Part shown: positions 18,082 to 26,241 of the stretch, in pieces
How positions within the stretch are numbered: the stretch's first letter is position 1
Layout of the letters: every line of letters begins with the position of its first letter
Source of the DNA: Elusimicrobiota bacterium
GTDB taxonomy: Bacteria > Elusimicrobiota > Elusimicrobia > JACQPE01
Assembly (NCBI GenBank): GCA_016180815.1
Contig: JACPAN010000015.1
Location: 1 to 64,000, forward strand
Length of the DNA: 64,000 nt
Direction: 5' to 3'
The notes under the pieces: model-generated
Told to the model about the DNA's origin: nothing
The model's input: only the letters and a program-made list of their open reading frames with translations
The model's database searches: none
Translations under genes and position numbers: made by a program

Positions 18082-18410
18082 TGCCCAAAATTAAAATCGC
18101 TCAAGCCGCCCAGATTCAGAACGAGCGAACTCATATTTTTACGCTGGCCGACGGCAAACGCGTCGCGCTTCGCCAAATGAATGAAACAATTTACGCCTTT
18201 GAGGACCGATGCAGTCATGACGACGGAGAAGTCGCCACCGGGCCGATTAATGAGCAGGCCGTCGTGGAATGCCCGAGGCATGGGGCCCGGTTTGATTTAA
18301 AAACAGGCAAAGCCGTGCGCATGCCGGCGATTATGCCGATCGAAGTTTATCCCGTGGAGGTCAAAAACGGTGAAATCTGGATTACAATCCCCGAAAGCGC
18401 CGCATCTTAA
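18081..18410 (+). CDS. Rieske-type [2Fe-2S] ferredoxin
   Basis: A 109-residue Rieske protein with both ligand pairs: CSHDD and CPRHGARFD. It resembles the small ferredoxins of non-haem oxygenases and the Rieske proteins found in the suf operons of some other bacteria, mainly Actinobacteria. It has no signal or membrane segment, so it is cytosolic. Placed between sufD and sufS, it could supply electrons for cluster assembly or be an early recipient of clusters; which is not known. It overlaps sufD by one base and sufS by 41. Confidence 0.92.
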   Translation: MPKIKIAQAAQIQNERTHIFTLADGKRVALRQMNETIYAFEDRCSHDDGEVATGPINEQAVVECPRHGARFDLKTGKAVRMPAIMPIEVYPVEVKNGEIWITIPESAAS

Positions 18411-19632
18411 CGGACGCACCATCGACGATATCCGCCGCGATTTCCCTTTAATCACCCAAGGCAAAGTCGTTTATTTAGACAATGCCGCGACCACGCAAAA
18501 ACCCCGAGCCGTCATCGACGCGTTGGTGGAGTATTACGAAAACTACAATGCCAATGTTCATCGCGGCGTTTATGAAATTTCAGAGAAAGCTACCGATGCC
18601 TATGAAGCGGCCCGCAAAAAAATCGCTGATTTTATCGGCGCGAAAGAGACCGCCTCGATTATCTTCACCAGAAACGCCACCGAAGCGGTCAACCTGGCGG
18701 CTTATGCCTGGGGCGACGCCAATGTCAACGAAGGCGATGAAATCCTTTTGACGGAAATGGAGCATCATTCCAACATCGTGCCCTGGCAGCTTCTGGCCCA
18801 ACGAAAAAAAGCCGTGATCCGTTTTGTCCCCTATGCTCCGGAAACCGGCAAGCCAAAATGGGAAGACTTGCCTTCATTGTCCTCGTCCAAAACCCGCCTC
18901 ATCGCGTTCACCCATGTGTCCAATTCGCTGGGCACTATCAACCCTGTGCCGGAGCTGATCGCTCAAATCAGGCGCCTGGCGCCCGGCGCCAAAATCTTAA
19001 TCGACGGGGCTCAGGGCGTGCCTCATTTGCCGGTTAATGTTGCGGCCTGGGATTGCGATTTTCTGGTTTTCTCCGCCCACAAAATGCTGGGGCCGACAGG
19101 CATCGGCGTCTTTTACGCAAAAAAAGACGTGCTGGAGGGCATGGGGCCGTTCCTGGGCGGCGGGGATATGATCAAGGAAGTACGCTTAGACGGCGCCAAA
19201 TGGAATGATTTGCCCTGGAAATTCGAGGCCGGCACGCCCAATATCGCGGATGCCATCGCTTTCGGCGCGGCCCTGGATTACCTCAATGCCATCGGCTTGA
19301 AAGCCATTCATGAACATGAGGTGGCGTTAACCACCCATGCGTTGCAACGGCTAAGGGCCATTGAGGGCGTCACCTGTTACGGCACAAAAACCGCCCCGGA
19401 ACGCTGCGGCGTGGTTTCCTTTAATCTTAAAGGCATGCACCCGCATGACACCGGCACGCTCTTGGCCAGGGAGGGTGTGGCCGTGCGCGTCGGGCATCAT
19501 TGCAATATGCCCTTGATGCGCCGCTTGGGCATTATGGGCACGACACGGGCGAGCTTTTATCTCTACAACACCATCGAGGAAATCGATGCCCTGGCCGCGG
19601 CGATCCCCAAAATTCAGAAGGTGTTCATGTAA
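18370..19632 (+). CDS. sufS: Cysteine desulfurase SufS
   Basis: A 420-residue PLP enzyme that takes sulfur from cysteine. The PLP lysine lies in FSAHKMLGPTG and the persulfide cysteine in RVGHHCNMPL; the N-terminal VYLDNAATTQKP is the class V signature. The only plausible start in frame is the GTG at 18370, which overlaps the Rieske gene by 41 bp; no ATG occurs before the conserved core. The sufU start overlaps the stop by one base. SufS with SufU, and without SufE, is the Firmicute/Actinobacteria-like arrangement. Confidence 0.97.
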   Translation: MKSGLQSPKAPHLNGRTIDDIRRDFPLITQGKVVYLDNAATTQKPRAVIDALVEYYENYNANVHRGVYEISEKATDAYEAARKKIADFIGAKETASIIFTRNATEAVNLAAYAWGDANVNEGDEILLTEMEHHSNIVPWQLLAQRKKAVIRFVPYAPETGKPKWEDLPSLSSSKTRLIAFTHVSNSLGTINPVPELIAQIRRLAPGAKILIDGAQGVPHLPVNVAAWDCDFLVFSAHKMLGPTGIGVFYAKKDVLEGMGPFLGGGDMIKEVRLDGAKWNDLPWKFEAGTPNIADAIAFGAALDYLNAIGLKAIHEHEVALTTHALQRLRAIEGVTCYGTKTAPERCGVVSFNLKGMHPHDTGTLLAREGVAVRVGHHCNMPLMRRLGIMGTTRASFYLYNTIEEIDALAAAIPKIQKVFM

Positions 19633-20114
19633 TGGGCGCTTTTGAAGAAGACCTTTACCGCGACGTTATTCTGGATCATTTTAAAAATCCCAGGAATAAA
19701 GGCGTCGTCAATTCCCCTGATATCGAATTAACGGGAGCCAACCCTTTTTGCGGGGACGAAATTCAAATAACCGCCAAGCTCGCTGGAGAAAAAATTCAAG
19801 ATTTGCGCATCAACCCCAATGGCTGCGCCATCTCCCAAGCCTCGGCCTCTATGATGGCCGAAGCGCTGGAGGGTCAATCCATCAACGAAATTAAATCCCG
19901 TATTCAGCTGTTCCGCAACAAAATGCTTTCCAATGGGACCGACTCCTGGCCCGAAGCCATGGAAGACATGGAATCATTGGAAGGCGTCAAAAAATACCCG
20001 GTGCGCGTCAAATGCGCGGTTTTGGCCTGGAATACCTTAAGCGAAGGCTTAGCCGAGTATGCGATCAAGGGAGCCGGGAACAAAGTGGCGTTGCGCCATG
20101 TTGAAGGAGAATAA
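19632..20114 (+). CDS. sufU: Sulfur-transfer protein SufU
   Basis: A 160-residue IscU-fold protein that accepts sulfur from SufS. Zinc/sulfur ligands are present: Cys40 in NPFCGDE with Asp42, Cys65 in NPNGCAISQASAS, and the late Cys in VKCAVLAW. The ~20-residue insertion typical of SufU compared with IscU lies between them. The ATG at 19632 shares a base with the sufS stop; the longer open frame back to 19500 overlaps sufS and is rejected. Confidence 0.95.
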   Translation: MGAFEEDLYRDVILDHFKNPRNKGVVNSPDIELTGANPFCGDEIQITAKLAGEKIQDLRINPNGCAISQASASMMAEALEGQSINEIKSRIQLFRNKMLSNGTDSWPEAMEDMESLEGVKKYPVRVKCAVLAWNTLSEGLAEYAIKGAGNKVALRHVEGE

Positions 20115-20115
20115 A

Positions 20116-20421
20116 ATGCCGGCCACAAAAGACATCGCCAAGGCGCTGGAACCAGTCATCGACCCGGAAATCCACTTGAGCATCGTTGATTTGGGCTTGA
20201 TTTACGGGATCGATGTTGATGGCGGCAAAGTCGACGTTTTCATGACCTTGACCACGCCCATGTGCCCTTACGGGCCCATGCTCCAGGAAGCGACCAAACG
20301 CGCCGTGGAAACCGTGCCCGGCGTCACTCAAGCCGAGGTCAAGCTGATTTGGGAACCGGCTTGGGATCCGCATCAAATGTGCACCGAGGATGCAAAAATC
20401 AACCTGGGGATTATGTGGTAA
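20116..20421 (+). CDS. sufT: MIP18/DUF59-family Fe-S assembly protein (SufT-like)
   Basis: A 101-residue protein of the MIP18 family, involved in maturation of Fe-S proteins. Key features are VIDPEIHLSIVDLGLIYGI, the conserved Cys in TTPMCPYG and the terminal WEPAWDPHQM. The strong GAAGGAGA ribosome-binding site at 20102-20109 points to the ATG at 20116. It closes the suf operon, the usual place for sufT. No terminator hairpin is evident in the 12 bases before convergent smpB. Confidence 0.93.
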   Translation: MPATKDIAKALEPVIDPEIHLSIVDLGLIYGIDVDGGKVDVFMTLTTPMCPYGPMLQEATKRAVETVPGVTQAEVKLIWEPAWDPHQMCTEDAKINLGIMW

Positions 20422-20433
20422 CTACGCTCTGCC

Positions 20434-20898
20434 CTATTTAATTTTGTACTTTCCCGCCATTTCCCGATCGATATCTCTACGTTTAATATCATCCCTGCGG
20501 TCAATGCCTGTTTTGCCCTTGCACAGAGCCAGGCTCAGCTTAACCCGGCCCTTCTCATTGACGTAGACCTCAAGCGGCACGGCGGTCAATCCTTTGGCTT
20601 GAATCTTGCCCATCACCCGCTCGATTTCGACTTTTTTGAGTAGGAGCTTACGCGTGCGCGCGGGTTCGGCCGAGCGCGAAGTGTCATAGGCATACGGCGC
20701 GATATGACAATTCAACAGCCAGGCCTCGCCGTTTTTAAGCACGGCGTAACTGTCCACCAACGCCACGTGTCCGCCTTTGGCGGATTTGGTTTCAGCGCCG
20801 GTCAAGACAATCCCCGCCTCCAGGGTCTCCAAAATATGGAAACGGTGATAGGCTTTGCGGTTGCTGGCTAAAATCTTCTTTTTTTCTGACTTAGACAT
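20434..20898 (-). CDS. smpB: SsrA-binding protein SmpB
   Basis: A 154-residue protein that carries tmRNA into stalled ribosomes. Hallmarks are ASNRKAYHRFHILETLEAGIVLTGAETKS, the central LVDSYAVLKNGEAWLLNCHIAPY, and VPLEVYVNEKGRVKLSLALCKGKTGIDRR before a basic tail. These stretches are broken here across residues ~10-135. It is transcribed toward the suf operon and away from tRNA-Leu, whose start lies 27 bases from its own. Very sure. Confidence 0.97.
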   Translation of the reverse strand: MSKSEKKKILASNRKAYHRFHILETLEAGIVLTGAETKSAKGGHVALVDSYAVLKNGEAWLLNCHIAPYAYDTSRSAEPARTRKLLLKKVEIERVMGKIQAKGLTAVPLEVYVNEKGRVKLSLALCKGKTGIDRRDDIKRRDIDREMAGKYKIK

Positions 20899-20925
20899 CT
20901 CTGATAGAATAGCAGATAGAATTTC

Positions 20926-21007
20926 GGGCGGGTGGCGGAATTGGCAGACGCGTACGGCTCAGGACCGTATGGGGCAACCCGTGGGGGTTCAACTCCCCCC
21001 TCGCCCA
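20926..21007 (+). tRNA. tRNA-Leu (anticodon CAG)
   Basis: A full class II tRNA folds here. The acceptor GGGCGGG (20926-20932) pairs with CTCGCCC (21000-21006), with one G-U. The D arm is typical of leucine tRNAs. The anticodon stem TACGG/CCGTA holds loop CTCAGGA, giving CAG. There is a long variable arm and a T stem of GGGGG/CCCCC. The discriminator is A and CCA is not encoded. It reads CUG codons. Confidence 0.95.
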
Positions 21008-21057
21008 TGTCTTATCTAGCTGCCGCCAAACCGCAAATTGACCCTTGCGCAGCCAAT

Positions 21058-21101
21058 AAATTCCAAATAAACTATCCCAGGTTTGGATAAATCTGGAATT
21101 T
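21058..21101. repeat. Inverted repeat in the leader of the 21133 gene
   Basis: AAATTCCA (21058-21065) and TGGAATTT (21094-21101) are perfect inverted copies with a 28-base loop. Inside, CCAAA and TTTGG can form an alternative inner stem. The structure lies between tRNA-Leu and the membrane-protein gene. It could be a leader hairpin or chance in AT-rich DNA. Confidence 0.3.
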
Positions 21102-21132
21102 AAAATTTGAGATTCTAAGAGAGGGGGGTTGC

Positions 21133-21909
21133 ATGTCACTAATAAAAATCGGGGAGTTGTTCAGCCGCAGCATCGCGATCGTTATTTCGCGCATCGTTCC
21201 GGTCGGCATTGTGCGGGCCATTCACGTGGCCATTGCCATGGGCGTCAGCGCCTGGGGCACCCGGGGCCTGATGAACGCCTTAAAAGACGCCACGCCGGAA
21301 GGCACCGTTGCCAACCCTCAAAACATCCAAGAAATTCTGGGCGCTCTGCCCCAGGAACAAGTGATGGATTTGGTCTTCGCTCCTCAAATGTGGATCGCGG
21401 TCGTGGTTAATATCATTATTTTTCTTTGGGCCCAAGGCGCGGCTTACCTGGCCTTATACCCGCATCCTAAAAACCCCGGCGCCGGGGAACCCAGGGCCCT
21501 GCCAGGGATTCTTTTAGGCGCGGTCGGGCTGATGTTCCCCTTGATCATCGTCAATATCTGTTATGCGGCCTTGACCATGGTGGGCCTGGCCCTTTTGCTG
21601 GTGCCCGGCGTCTGGCTGGCGGTCAAATATTCTTTTGCGCCGCTTCTGTTGGTTACCGAAGGCCAATCCGCGTTCGCTTCGTTCAGCCGCTCCAGCGAAC
21701 TCGTCAGCGGTTCATGGATGGGGTTATTCGGCCGGCTTCTTGTCTGCGGCGTGGTCGCGATTGTCGGCAATATGCTTTTGAGTTTTATCCCGGTTGTCGG
21801 ACCCATTGCCGCGCAACTCCTGTTTCCGCCCTTTGTTATGGCGTGGCAAATCGTCCTTTTCGAAAATTTAAAGGAAATGAAAGGGTCCTCCGTGGAAACG
21901 GCGGCCTAA
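21133..21909 (+). CDS. Multi-pass membrane protein of unknown function
   Basis: A 258-residue protein with about six hydrophobic segments (roughly 20-40, 90-112, 130-155, 158-180, 200-222, 225-245). The arrangement and the motif LLLVPGVWLAVKYSFAPLLLV followed by FSRSSELV and GSWMGLFGRLL resemble the membrane domain seen with glycerophosphodiester phosphodiesterases and related DUF families. No catalytic domain is attached. A strong purine-rich ribosome-binding site (GAGAGGGGGG) precedes the ATG. Its 3' end overlaps convergent purB by four bases. Function unknown. Confidence 0.75.
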   Translation: MSLIKIGELFSRSIAIVISRIVPVGIVRAIHVAIAMGVSAWGTRGLMNALKDATPEGTVANPQNIQEILGALPQEQVMDLVFAPQMWIAVVVNIIIFLWAQGAAYLALYPHPKNPGAGEPRALPGILLGAVGLMFPLIIVNICYAALTMVGLALLLVPGVWLAVKYSFAPLLLVTEGQSAFASFSRSSELVSGSWMGLFGRLLVCGVVAIVGNMLLSFIPVVGPIAAQLLFPPFVMAWQIVLFENLKEMKGSSVETAA

Positions 21910-23216
21910 CTGGGTTTCTTTTTAAAGGCTCGCGCGTACAGGGCGTTCATCTGGCATAAAAAATCTTCCGGCGTCAATCGTTTTAATTTTAAGCCTTTGG
22001 GCAGATGCGCGTCATTGACCAACTCTTCGAACAAACTCCCTCCGTTATTCAGCGCGCGCAAGCTGGCCGCCTGAATCAAAGAATAGGCGCTCTTGCGCGG
22101 CACGCCCGAAGCGATTAAAACATTCAAATACGCTTGAGAATGGGTCAAATCCCCCAACAGGGCAAGATTCTTTTCGATTTGCCGTTCATTGACCACGAGT
22201 CCGCTTAACGTCTCATTCAAACGCTTCATCATAAAAGCGGCCGCATGAAACGCGTCGGGGATCATCACCCGCTCGGCCGAAGAATGGCTGATATCGCGCT
22301 CATGCCAAAGAGCCATGTTTTCCAAGGCGGCCGCCGCGTACCCTCTTAAGAGCCGGGCCAAACCGCAAAGATTTTCAGTTAAAATCGGATTTTTTTTATG
22401 CGGCATGGAGGAAGAGCCATGCTGGCCTTTGGCGAACGGTTCGGATAATTCGGCGACTTCGGTTCTCTGCCCATGACGAATTTCCACCGCGATTCTCTCG
22501 ACCCAGCCGCCGACAATCGCAAGCCGGGCCAACACAACCGCATGCCGGTCCCTGGCCACCACTTGGGTCGCGGCAGGCTCGGCGCTCAAGCCCAATTTTG
22601 CCAACAGCCGCTCCTCAGTAGCCGGGTCGATCGCACTGGAGGCAAAATTGCCGACGCTTCCGGATAATTTGCCGCAGGCGATTTCCCGATGGGCCGCCTC
22701 AAACCGAGCGCAGGTTCGCCGGCCTTCGCTTAGGAACGAGAGAAATTTAAAGCCCAGCGAAGTCACCTCGGCGTGAATGCCGTGCGTTCTGGCGATGACC
22801 GGAAGGTTCCGATAGCGCAGAGCGAGCTTCTCGAGCGTCCGTAAATTTCGATCCAGGCCGTCGAGAACGACGTCCGCGGCCTCTTTCATTTGAACGGCCA
22901 GGGCCGTGTCCATCAAATCATTTGAGGTGAGCCCAAAGTGCAGGTAATTGGCGACGCCCTGAGCTCCCGGCATTTTGGCAAACACCCAATTGAGAAAGGC
23001 CGTAATTTCGTGCCGGGTTCTGGCTTCCTGTTCGCGGATGGCCGCGACATCGATAGATTTTTCGAGACGTTTCAGGCGCGCGATTTCAACGGGTTTGATG
23101 GGAAGGGAGCGGGCCAACTCCTCCAACAGCAAAACTTCGATGCGGAGGAACAAACGGAAACGATTCTCATCGCTGAAAATCCGGGTGATTTCAGGATGCT
23201 GGTAGCGTTCAATCAC
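21906..23216 (-). CDS. purB: Adenylosuccinate lyase
   Basis: A 436-residue fumarase/aspartase-superfamily enzyme for two steps of purine synthesis (SAICAR to AICAR; adenylosuccinate to AMP). The signature loop GSSSMPHKKNPILTENL carries the catalytic serine. Earlier conserved regions are THGIHAEVTSLG (catalytic His) and NYLHFGLTSNDLMDTA. The N-terminal MIERYQHPEITRIFSDENR is typical. Downstream of the MFS gene on the same strand with a seven-base gap. Very sure. Confidence 0.97.
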   Translation of the reverse strand: MIERYQHPEITRIFSDENRFRLFLRIEVLLLEELARSLPIKPVEIARLKRLEKSIDVAAIREQEARTRHEITAFLNWVFAKMPGAQGVANYLHFGLTSNDLMDTALAVQMKEAADVVLDGLDRNLRTLEKLALRYRNLPVIARTHGIHAEVTSLGFKFLSFLSEGRRTCARFEAAHREIACGKLSGSVGNFASSAIDPATEERLLAKLGLSAEPAATQVVARDRHAVVLARLAIVGGWVERIAVEIRHGQRTEVAELSEPFAKGQHGSSSMPHKKNPILTENLCGLARLLRGYAAAALENMALWHERDISHSSAERVMIPDAFHAAAFMMKRLNETLSGLVVNERQIEKNLALLGDLTHSQAYLNVLIASGVPRKSAYSLIQAASLRALNNGGSLFEELVNDAHLPKGLKLKRLTPEDFLCQMNALYARAFKKKPS

Positions 23217-23223
23217 GCTAGGA

Positions 23224-24489
23224 TTATTTCAAAATGGCAAGGCGCGCGGGCACCGGCATTCTTAACCCCAAAACTTCCCGGGAAGTAATCAGGCGGCTCA
23301 AGAGATGATAACCCAACGCCGCTGCCATAGCTACTGCGGCGGCCACAAACCACGGCAACGAAGAATTCATCCGCCCGACATGATCAAGCAGATAACCGCC
23401 GGAAACGCTGGCCGCCAAGGAACCCAAGGTTGCGGTGAATTGAGCCAAACCCACATAAAGACCCTGACGATTGTCGCCCCCGTAATTGCTGGCCATATTA
23501 GCGGTCAAAGCGGTTAATGCGGGGGAATGAATAACTTCCCCCATCGTAACGATGGTCACCGCCGCAAAAAAACCGAGCCAAGCCGAGGCGCCGGCGATCA
23601 ACAGATAGCCCGCCGCATAAATCGCCAGGCCCAAGGCATTCATGGCCGTCAACGCCCAATTTCGAAACAATCGGGTCACCCACAACTGAGTCGCCACCAC
23701 CAAAACGCCATTCCAGCCGAATAACAGCCCGATCGCGGCTTCCCCCTGCCCTTGGAAACGAGAACAATAAAGGCTGAGCAAGGTAAAAATTTGACTGTAG
23801 GCAATGGCCGCCAAAAAATTGACGGCCAGAAAAGACCGCCAAACCGAATTTTTCAGCGAGATCAGCCATACGCTGAAAGGCGGTCGGCTGGGAATATCCG
23901 GAGCGTCGCTCTTAACCGGGTCAAACGGCAACCGTTGATCCAACAGACGCGTATTCATCAGCGTCAGAAGGGCTGTCAACAAAAACAACGCTCCATAACC
24001 CAGCGCATGAGCCAGCAACCCGCCGATCGCAGGACCCAGGGCCCAGCCTGCATTAACCCCGACGCGCATGAGCGAAAAGGCGCTGTTTCGATCGCTGTAG
24101 GAAAAACGCGAAGCAATATAAACATCACAGGCCGGTTGAAAGGCATGCCCCACAAAGGTCACACCAAAAACAATAGCTGCGATCAAAGGCGCCGGGGCAT
24201 GGGATAGAATACCGGCGCATAAACAAACAGTCGCTCCCGTGCGCCATCTGAGCGACAAAATCATGGTTTTTCTGGCTCCCAAATCATCGGTCAAACGGCC
24301 GCCGATCAGCGTGCCCAGGGCATGGGCCACCAAATTGCCGGCCAAGATAAGCCCGATGGTGCCCAAGGCCAACCCCCGCTTTTCAAAATAAATGGGGATG
24401 AAAGGAAAAGACAACCCAAAAGCGAACGCTAAGAGAAGCCGGGTCCAAAAAAGACTCCTAAGCTCCGCCGGAAGACTTCTAAACGGCAA
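23224..24489 (-). CDS. MFS transporter (drug-efflux-like)
   Basis: A 421-residue protein with about 12 hydrophobic helices and the MFS loop 2-3 motif in GGRLTDDLGARKTMIL. A second-half equivalent is weaker. The start PFRSLPAELRSLFWTRLLLAF and the general layout fit the DHA1-type exporter group, but the substrate cannot be read from sequence. Its start overlaps the end of obg by 11 bp, so it is probably in the obg-purB transcript. Transporter family is sure, substrate unknown. Confidence 0.88.
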   Translation of the reverse strand: MPFRSLPAELRSLFWTRLLLAFAFGLSFPFIPIYFEKRGLALGTIGLILAGNLVAHALGTLIGGRLTDDLGARKTMILSLRWRTGATVCLCAGILSHAPAPLIAAIVFGVTFVGHAFQPACDVYIASRFSYSDRNSAFSLMRVGVNAGWALGPAIGGLLAHALGYGALFLLTALLTLMNTRLLDQRLPFDPVKSDAPDIPSRPPFSVWLISLKNSVWRSFLAVNFLAAIAYSQIFTLLSLYCSRFQGQGEAAIGLLFGWNGVLVVATQLWVTRLFRNWALTAMNALGLAIYAAGYLLIAGASAWLGFFAAVTIVTMGEVIHSPALTALTANMASNYGGDNRQGLYVGLAQFTATLGSLAASVSGGYLLDHVGRMNSSLPWFVAAAVAMAAALGYHLLSRLITSREVLGLRMPVPARLAILK

Positions 24490-25516
24490 GGGCCACCCGG
24501 GCTAAAGCATCCAACATTTCGGTCACGCCCTGACCCGTCTGAGTGGAGATAAGAAAAAGCGCGGCTTTCGGCCGGCGACGGCGGATTTCCCGATACGAAC
24601 GCTGGGCTAAATCGCCTAAATCTGCCTTGGAAACAACCATCAAACGCGGCTTTTTCAACAAACCCTTCTCCCAAGCGCCCATCTCGCGCTCCACGGTTCT
24701 GATGTCCTCCATCACCCCTTTTTCCTTGGGCTCAATCAAATGAATAAGGGCGCGTGTGCGCTCAATATGGCGCAAAAATTCGTGGCCCAGGCCGCGGCCT
24801 TGATGCGCCCCTTCGATCAACCCAGGAATATCCGCAATCAACAAGCGCCGGTCCCTCCATAAACAAAGCCCCAGTACGGGATGCGTGGTCGTAAACGGAT
24901 AAGCCGCTATTTTAGGCCGCGCCGCAGTTAAGCGCGCCAAAAGGCTGGATTTCCCGGCATTAGGCAAACCCGCAATGCCCACGTCCGCCAATATTTTTAA
25001 TTCCAGAAGCAAGGTTTTTTCCTCTCCGGGGAAACCTTTTTCCGCCTCGCGCGGAGCCCGATTGAAATTCGATTTAAAAGCCGTGTTGCCCCGGCCGCCG
25101 CGCCCGCCTTTGGCCACCAGCAATCGCTCGCCGGGTTTAAGTAATTCGCCCAACAAAACACCTTTTAGCCGGGCTTCGTCTTGCTCTTGCTGAGACGGGA
25201 TGATTGACGCAGGAATGGTCAGGTCGTAGACGATGGTTCCTTCCGGCACCGCAACGATCACATCCTTGCCCGATCGGCCATATTGATCTTTGCCCAGACC
25301 ATGCTCGCCGCGATCGGCTTTAATATGAGGATTAAGGCTTAGCCGGTAAAGAGTGTTGACGTGGCTTGAGGCTTCGAAATAAATATCCCCGCCTTTGCCG
25401 CCGTCGCCGCCGTTGGGCCCGCCGCGGGGAACGAACTTTTCCCGGCGAAAGCTGGCGCAACCATCGCCGCCGGCTCCCCCGGAGACAAAAAGTTTTGCGC
25501 GATCAAGAAAAATCAT
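24479..25516 (-). CDS. obg: Obg-family GTPase
   Basis: A 345-residue essential GTPase in 50S assembly and stress control. The glycine-rich Obg fold covers about residues 1-158 (GGAGGDGCASFRREKF, GGDGGKGG). The G domain has G1 GLPNAGKSS, G2 FTTTHPVLG, G3 DIPGLIEGAHQGRGLG, G4 SKAD and G5 STQTGQG. It lacks the optional C-terminal OCT domain. It lies downstream of rplU-rpmA, the very common gene order. Confidence 0.97.
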   Translation of the reverse strand: MIFLDRAKLFVSGGAGGDGCASFRREKFVPRGGPNGGDGGKGGDIYFEASSHVNTLYRLSLNPHIKADRGEHGLGKDQYGRSGKDVIVAVPEGTIVYDLTIPASIIPSQQEQDEARLKGVLLGELLKPGERLLVAKGGRGGRGNTAFKSNFNRAPREAEKGFPGEEKTLLLELKILADVGIAGLPNAGKSSLLARLTAARPKIAAYPFTTTHPVLGLCLWRDRRLLIADIPGLIEGAHQGRGLGHEFLRHIERTRALIHLIEPKEKGVMEDIRTVEREMGAWEKGLLKKPRLMVVSKADLGDLAQRSYREIRRRRPKAALFLISTQTGQGVTEMLDALARVALAV

Positions 25517-25558
25517 ATGGCTGGCACAGATGAAAAAAACAGGCCAACAGGAAGAAGC

Positions 25559-25822
25559 TTAGGCCGAAGCGGCCGGAAGAATGGTGACCACGCGGCGGCC
25601 GCCGCGTCCGTAGCCGAAACGAACCACGCCGTCGGCCAAAGCGAACAAGGTATGATCACGGCCCATGCCGACGTTTTGCCCTTGAAAAAATTGAGTGCCG
25701 CGTTGACGCACCAGCACGGCGCCTTTTTTGACCACGACGCCGCCCGGCACTTTGACGCCGAGCTTTTGACCGGGTGAATCACGGCCGTTGGCCGGACAAC
25801 CGGCTGATCTGCTCCTAGCCAT
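25559..25822 (-). CDS. rpmA: 50S ribosomal protein L27 with unusual N-terminus
   Basis: An 87-residue protein recognised by [41 protein letters not shown] cut over ~38-61, and [11 protein letters not shown]. The N-terminus is [16 protein letters not shown] instead of the near-universal AHKKGGGSxRNGRDS, although in most bacteria this tail reaches the peptidyl transferase centre. The ATG at 25822 overlaps the L21 stop by eight bases. The core identity is sure; the divergent tail deserves checking. Confidence 0.93.
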   Translation of the reverse strand: MARSRSAGCPANGRDSPGQKLGVKVPGGVVVKKGAVLVRQRGTQFFQGQNVGMGRDHTLFALADGVVRFGYGRGGRRVVTILPAASA

Positions 25823-26135
25823 AATTAATCCCCATCACTTCCAATTCCGTCAAATCCGAACGATGCCCGCGCCGTTTGCGCCAAGCCTTTTTGGAGCGTT
25901 TTTTGAAAACAATGACTTTTTTATCGCGCAAATGCCGCACCACACGAAATTTGACTTTCGCCCCCTGAACAAAAGGTTTGCCGGCGATGGTCGCCGCATC
26001 CCCGTTCATCACGAGCAGCACTTTGTCCCAATCAAACTCCTCGCCCACGGATCGCTCCAACCTCAAAACCTGAATATGCGCCCCGGGCAAAACGGCGTAT
26101 TGGTGAGAACCAAATGAAACGACGGCTTTCGACAT
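25815..26135 (-). CDS. rplU: 50S ribosomal protein L21
   Basis: A 106-residue ribosomal protein with the beta-barrel features [32 protein letters not shown], and the C-terminal basic [20 protein letters not shown] that includes the family signature. It heads the minus-strand rplU-rpmA-obg group and lies just downstream of an extended -10 promoter. Very sure. Confidence 0.97.
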   Translation of the reverse strand: MSKAVVSFGSHQYAVLPGAHIQVLRLERSVGEEFDWDKVLLVMNGDAATIAGKPFVQGAKVKFRVVRHLRDKKVIVFKKRSKKAWRKRRGHRSDLTELEVMGINYG

Positions 26136-26143
26136 ACGGGACC

Positions 26144-26152
26144 ATTATAGCA
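26144..26152 (-). promoter_or_regulatory. Extended -10 promoter of rplU-rpmA-obg
   Basis: Read on the minus strand, TGCTATAAT is a perfect extended -10 box located 9 to 17 bases before the rplU start. The -35 position (about 26167-26172) is poor, as expected for an extended -10 promoter. The leader would be very short. Confidence 0.6.
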
Positions 26153-26184
26153 CGGCAGCTCCCCCTTCCGTCGATGATGGGTCA

Positions 26185-26221
26185 GGGCTTGGAAATGTAC
26201 ATATTATTCCTTTCCAAGCCC
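26185..26221. repeat. 11-bp perfect inverted repeat between divergent genes
   Basis: GGGCTTGGAAA (26185-26195) and TTTCCAAGCCC (26211-26221) are exact inverted copies separated by 15 AT-rich bases. They lie between rplU (minus) and the 26242 gene (plus), both of which start here, so it is not an ordinary shared terminator. It could be an operator, or a hairpin in the leader of the plus-strand gene. Confidence 0.55.
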
Positions 26222-26241
26222 TTAGTTTGTAAAAGAAGGCA

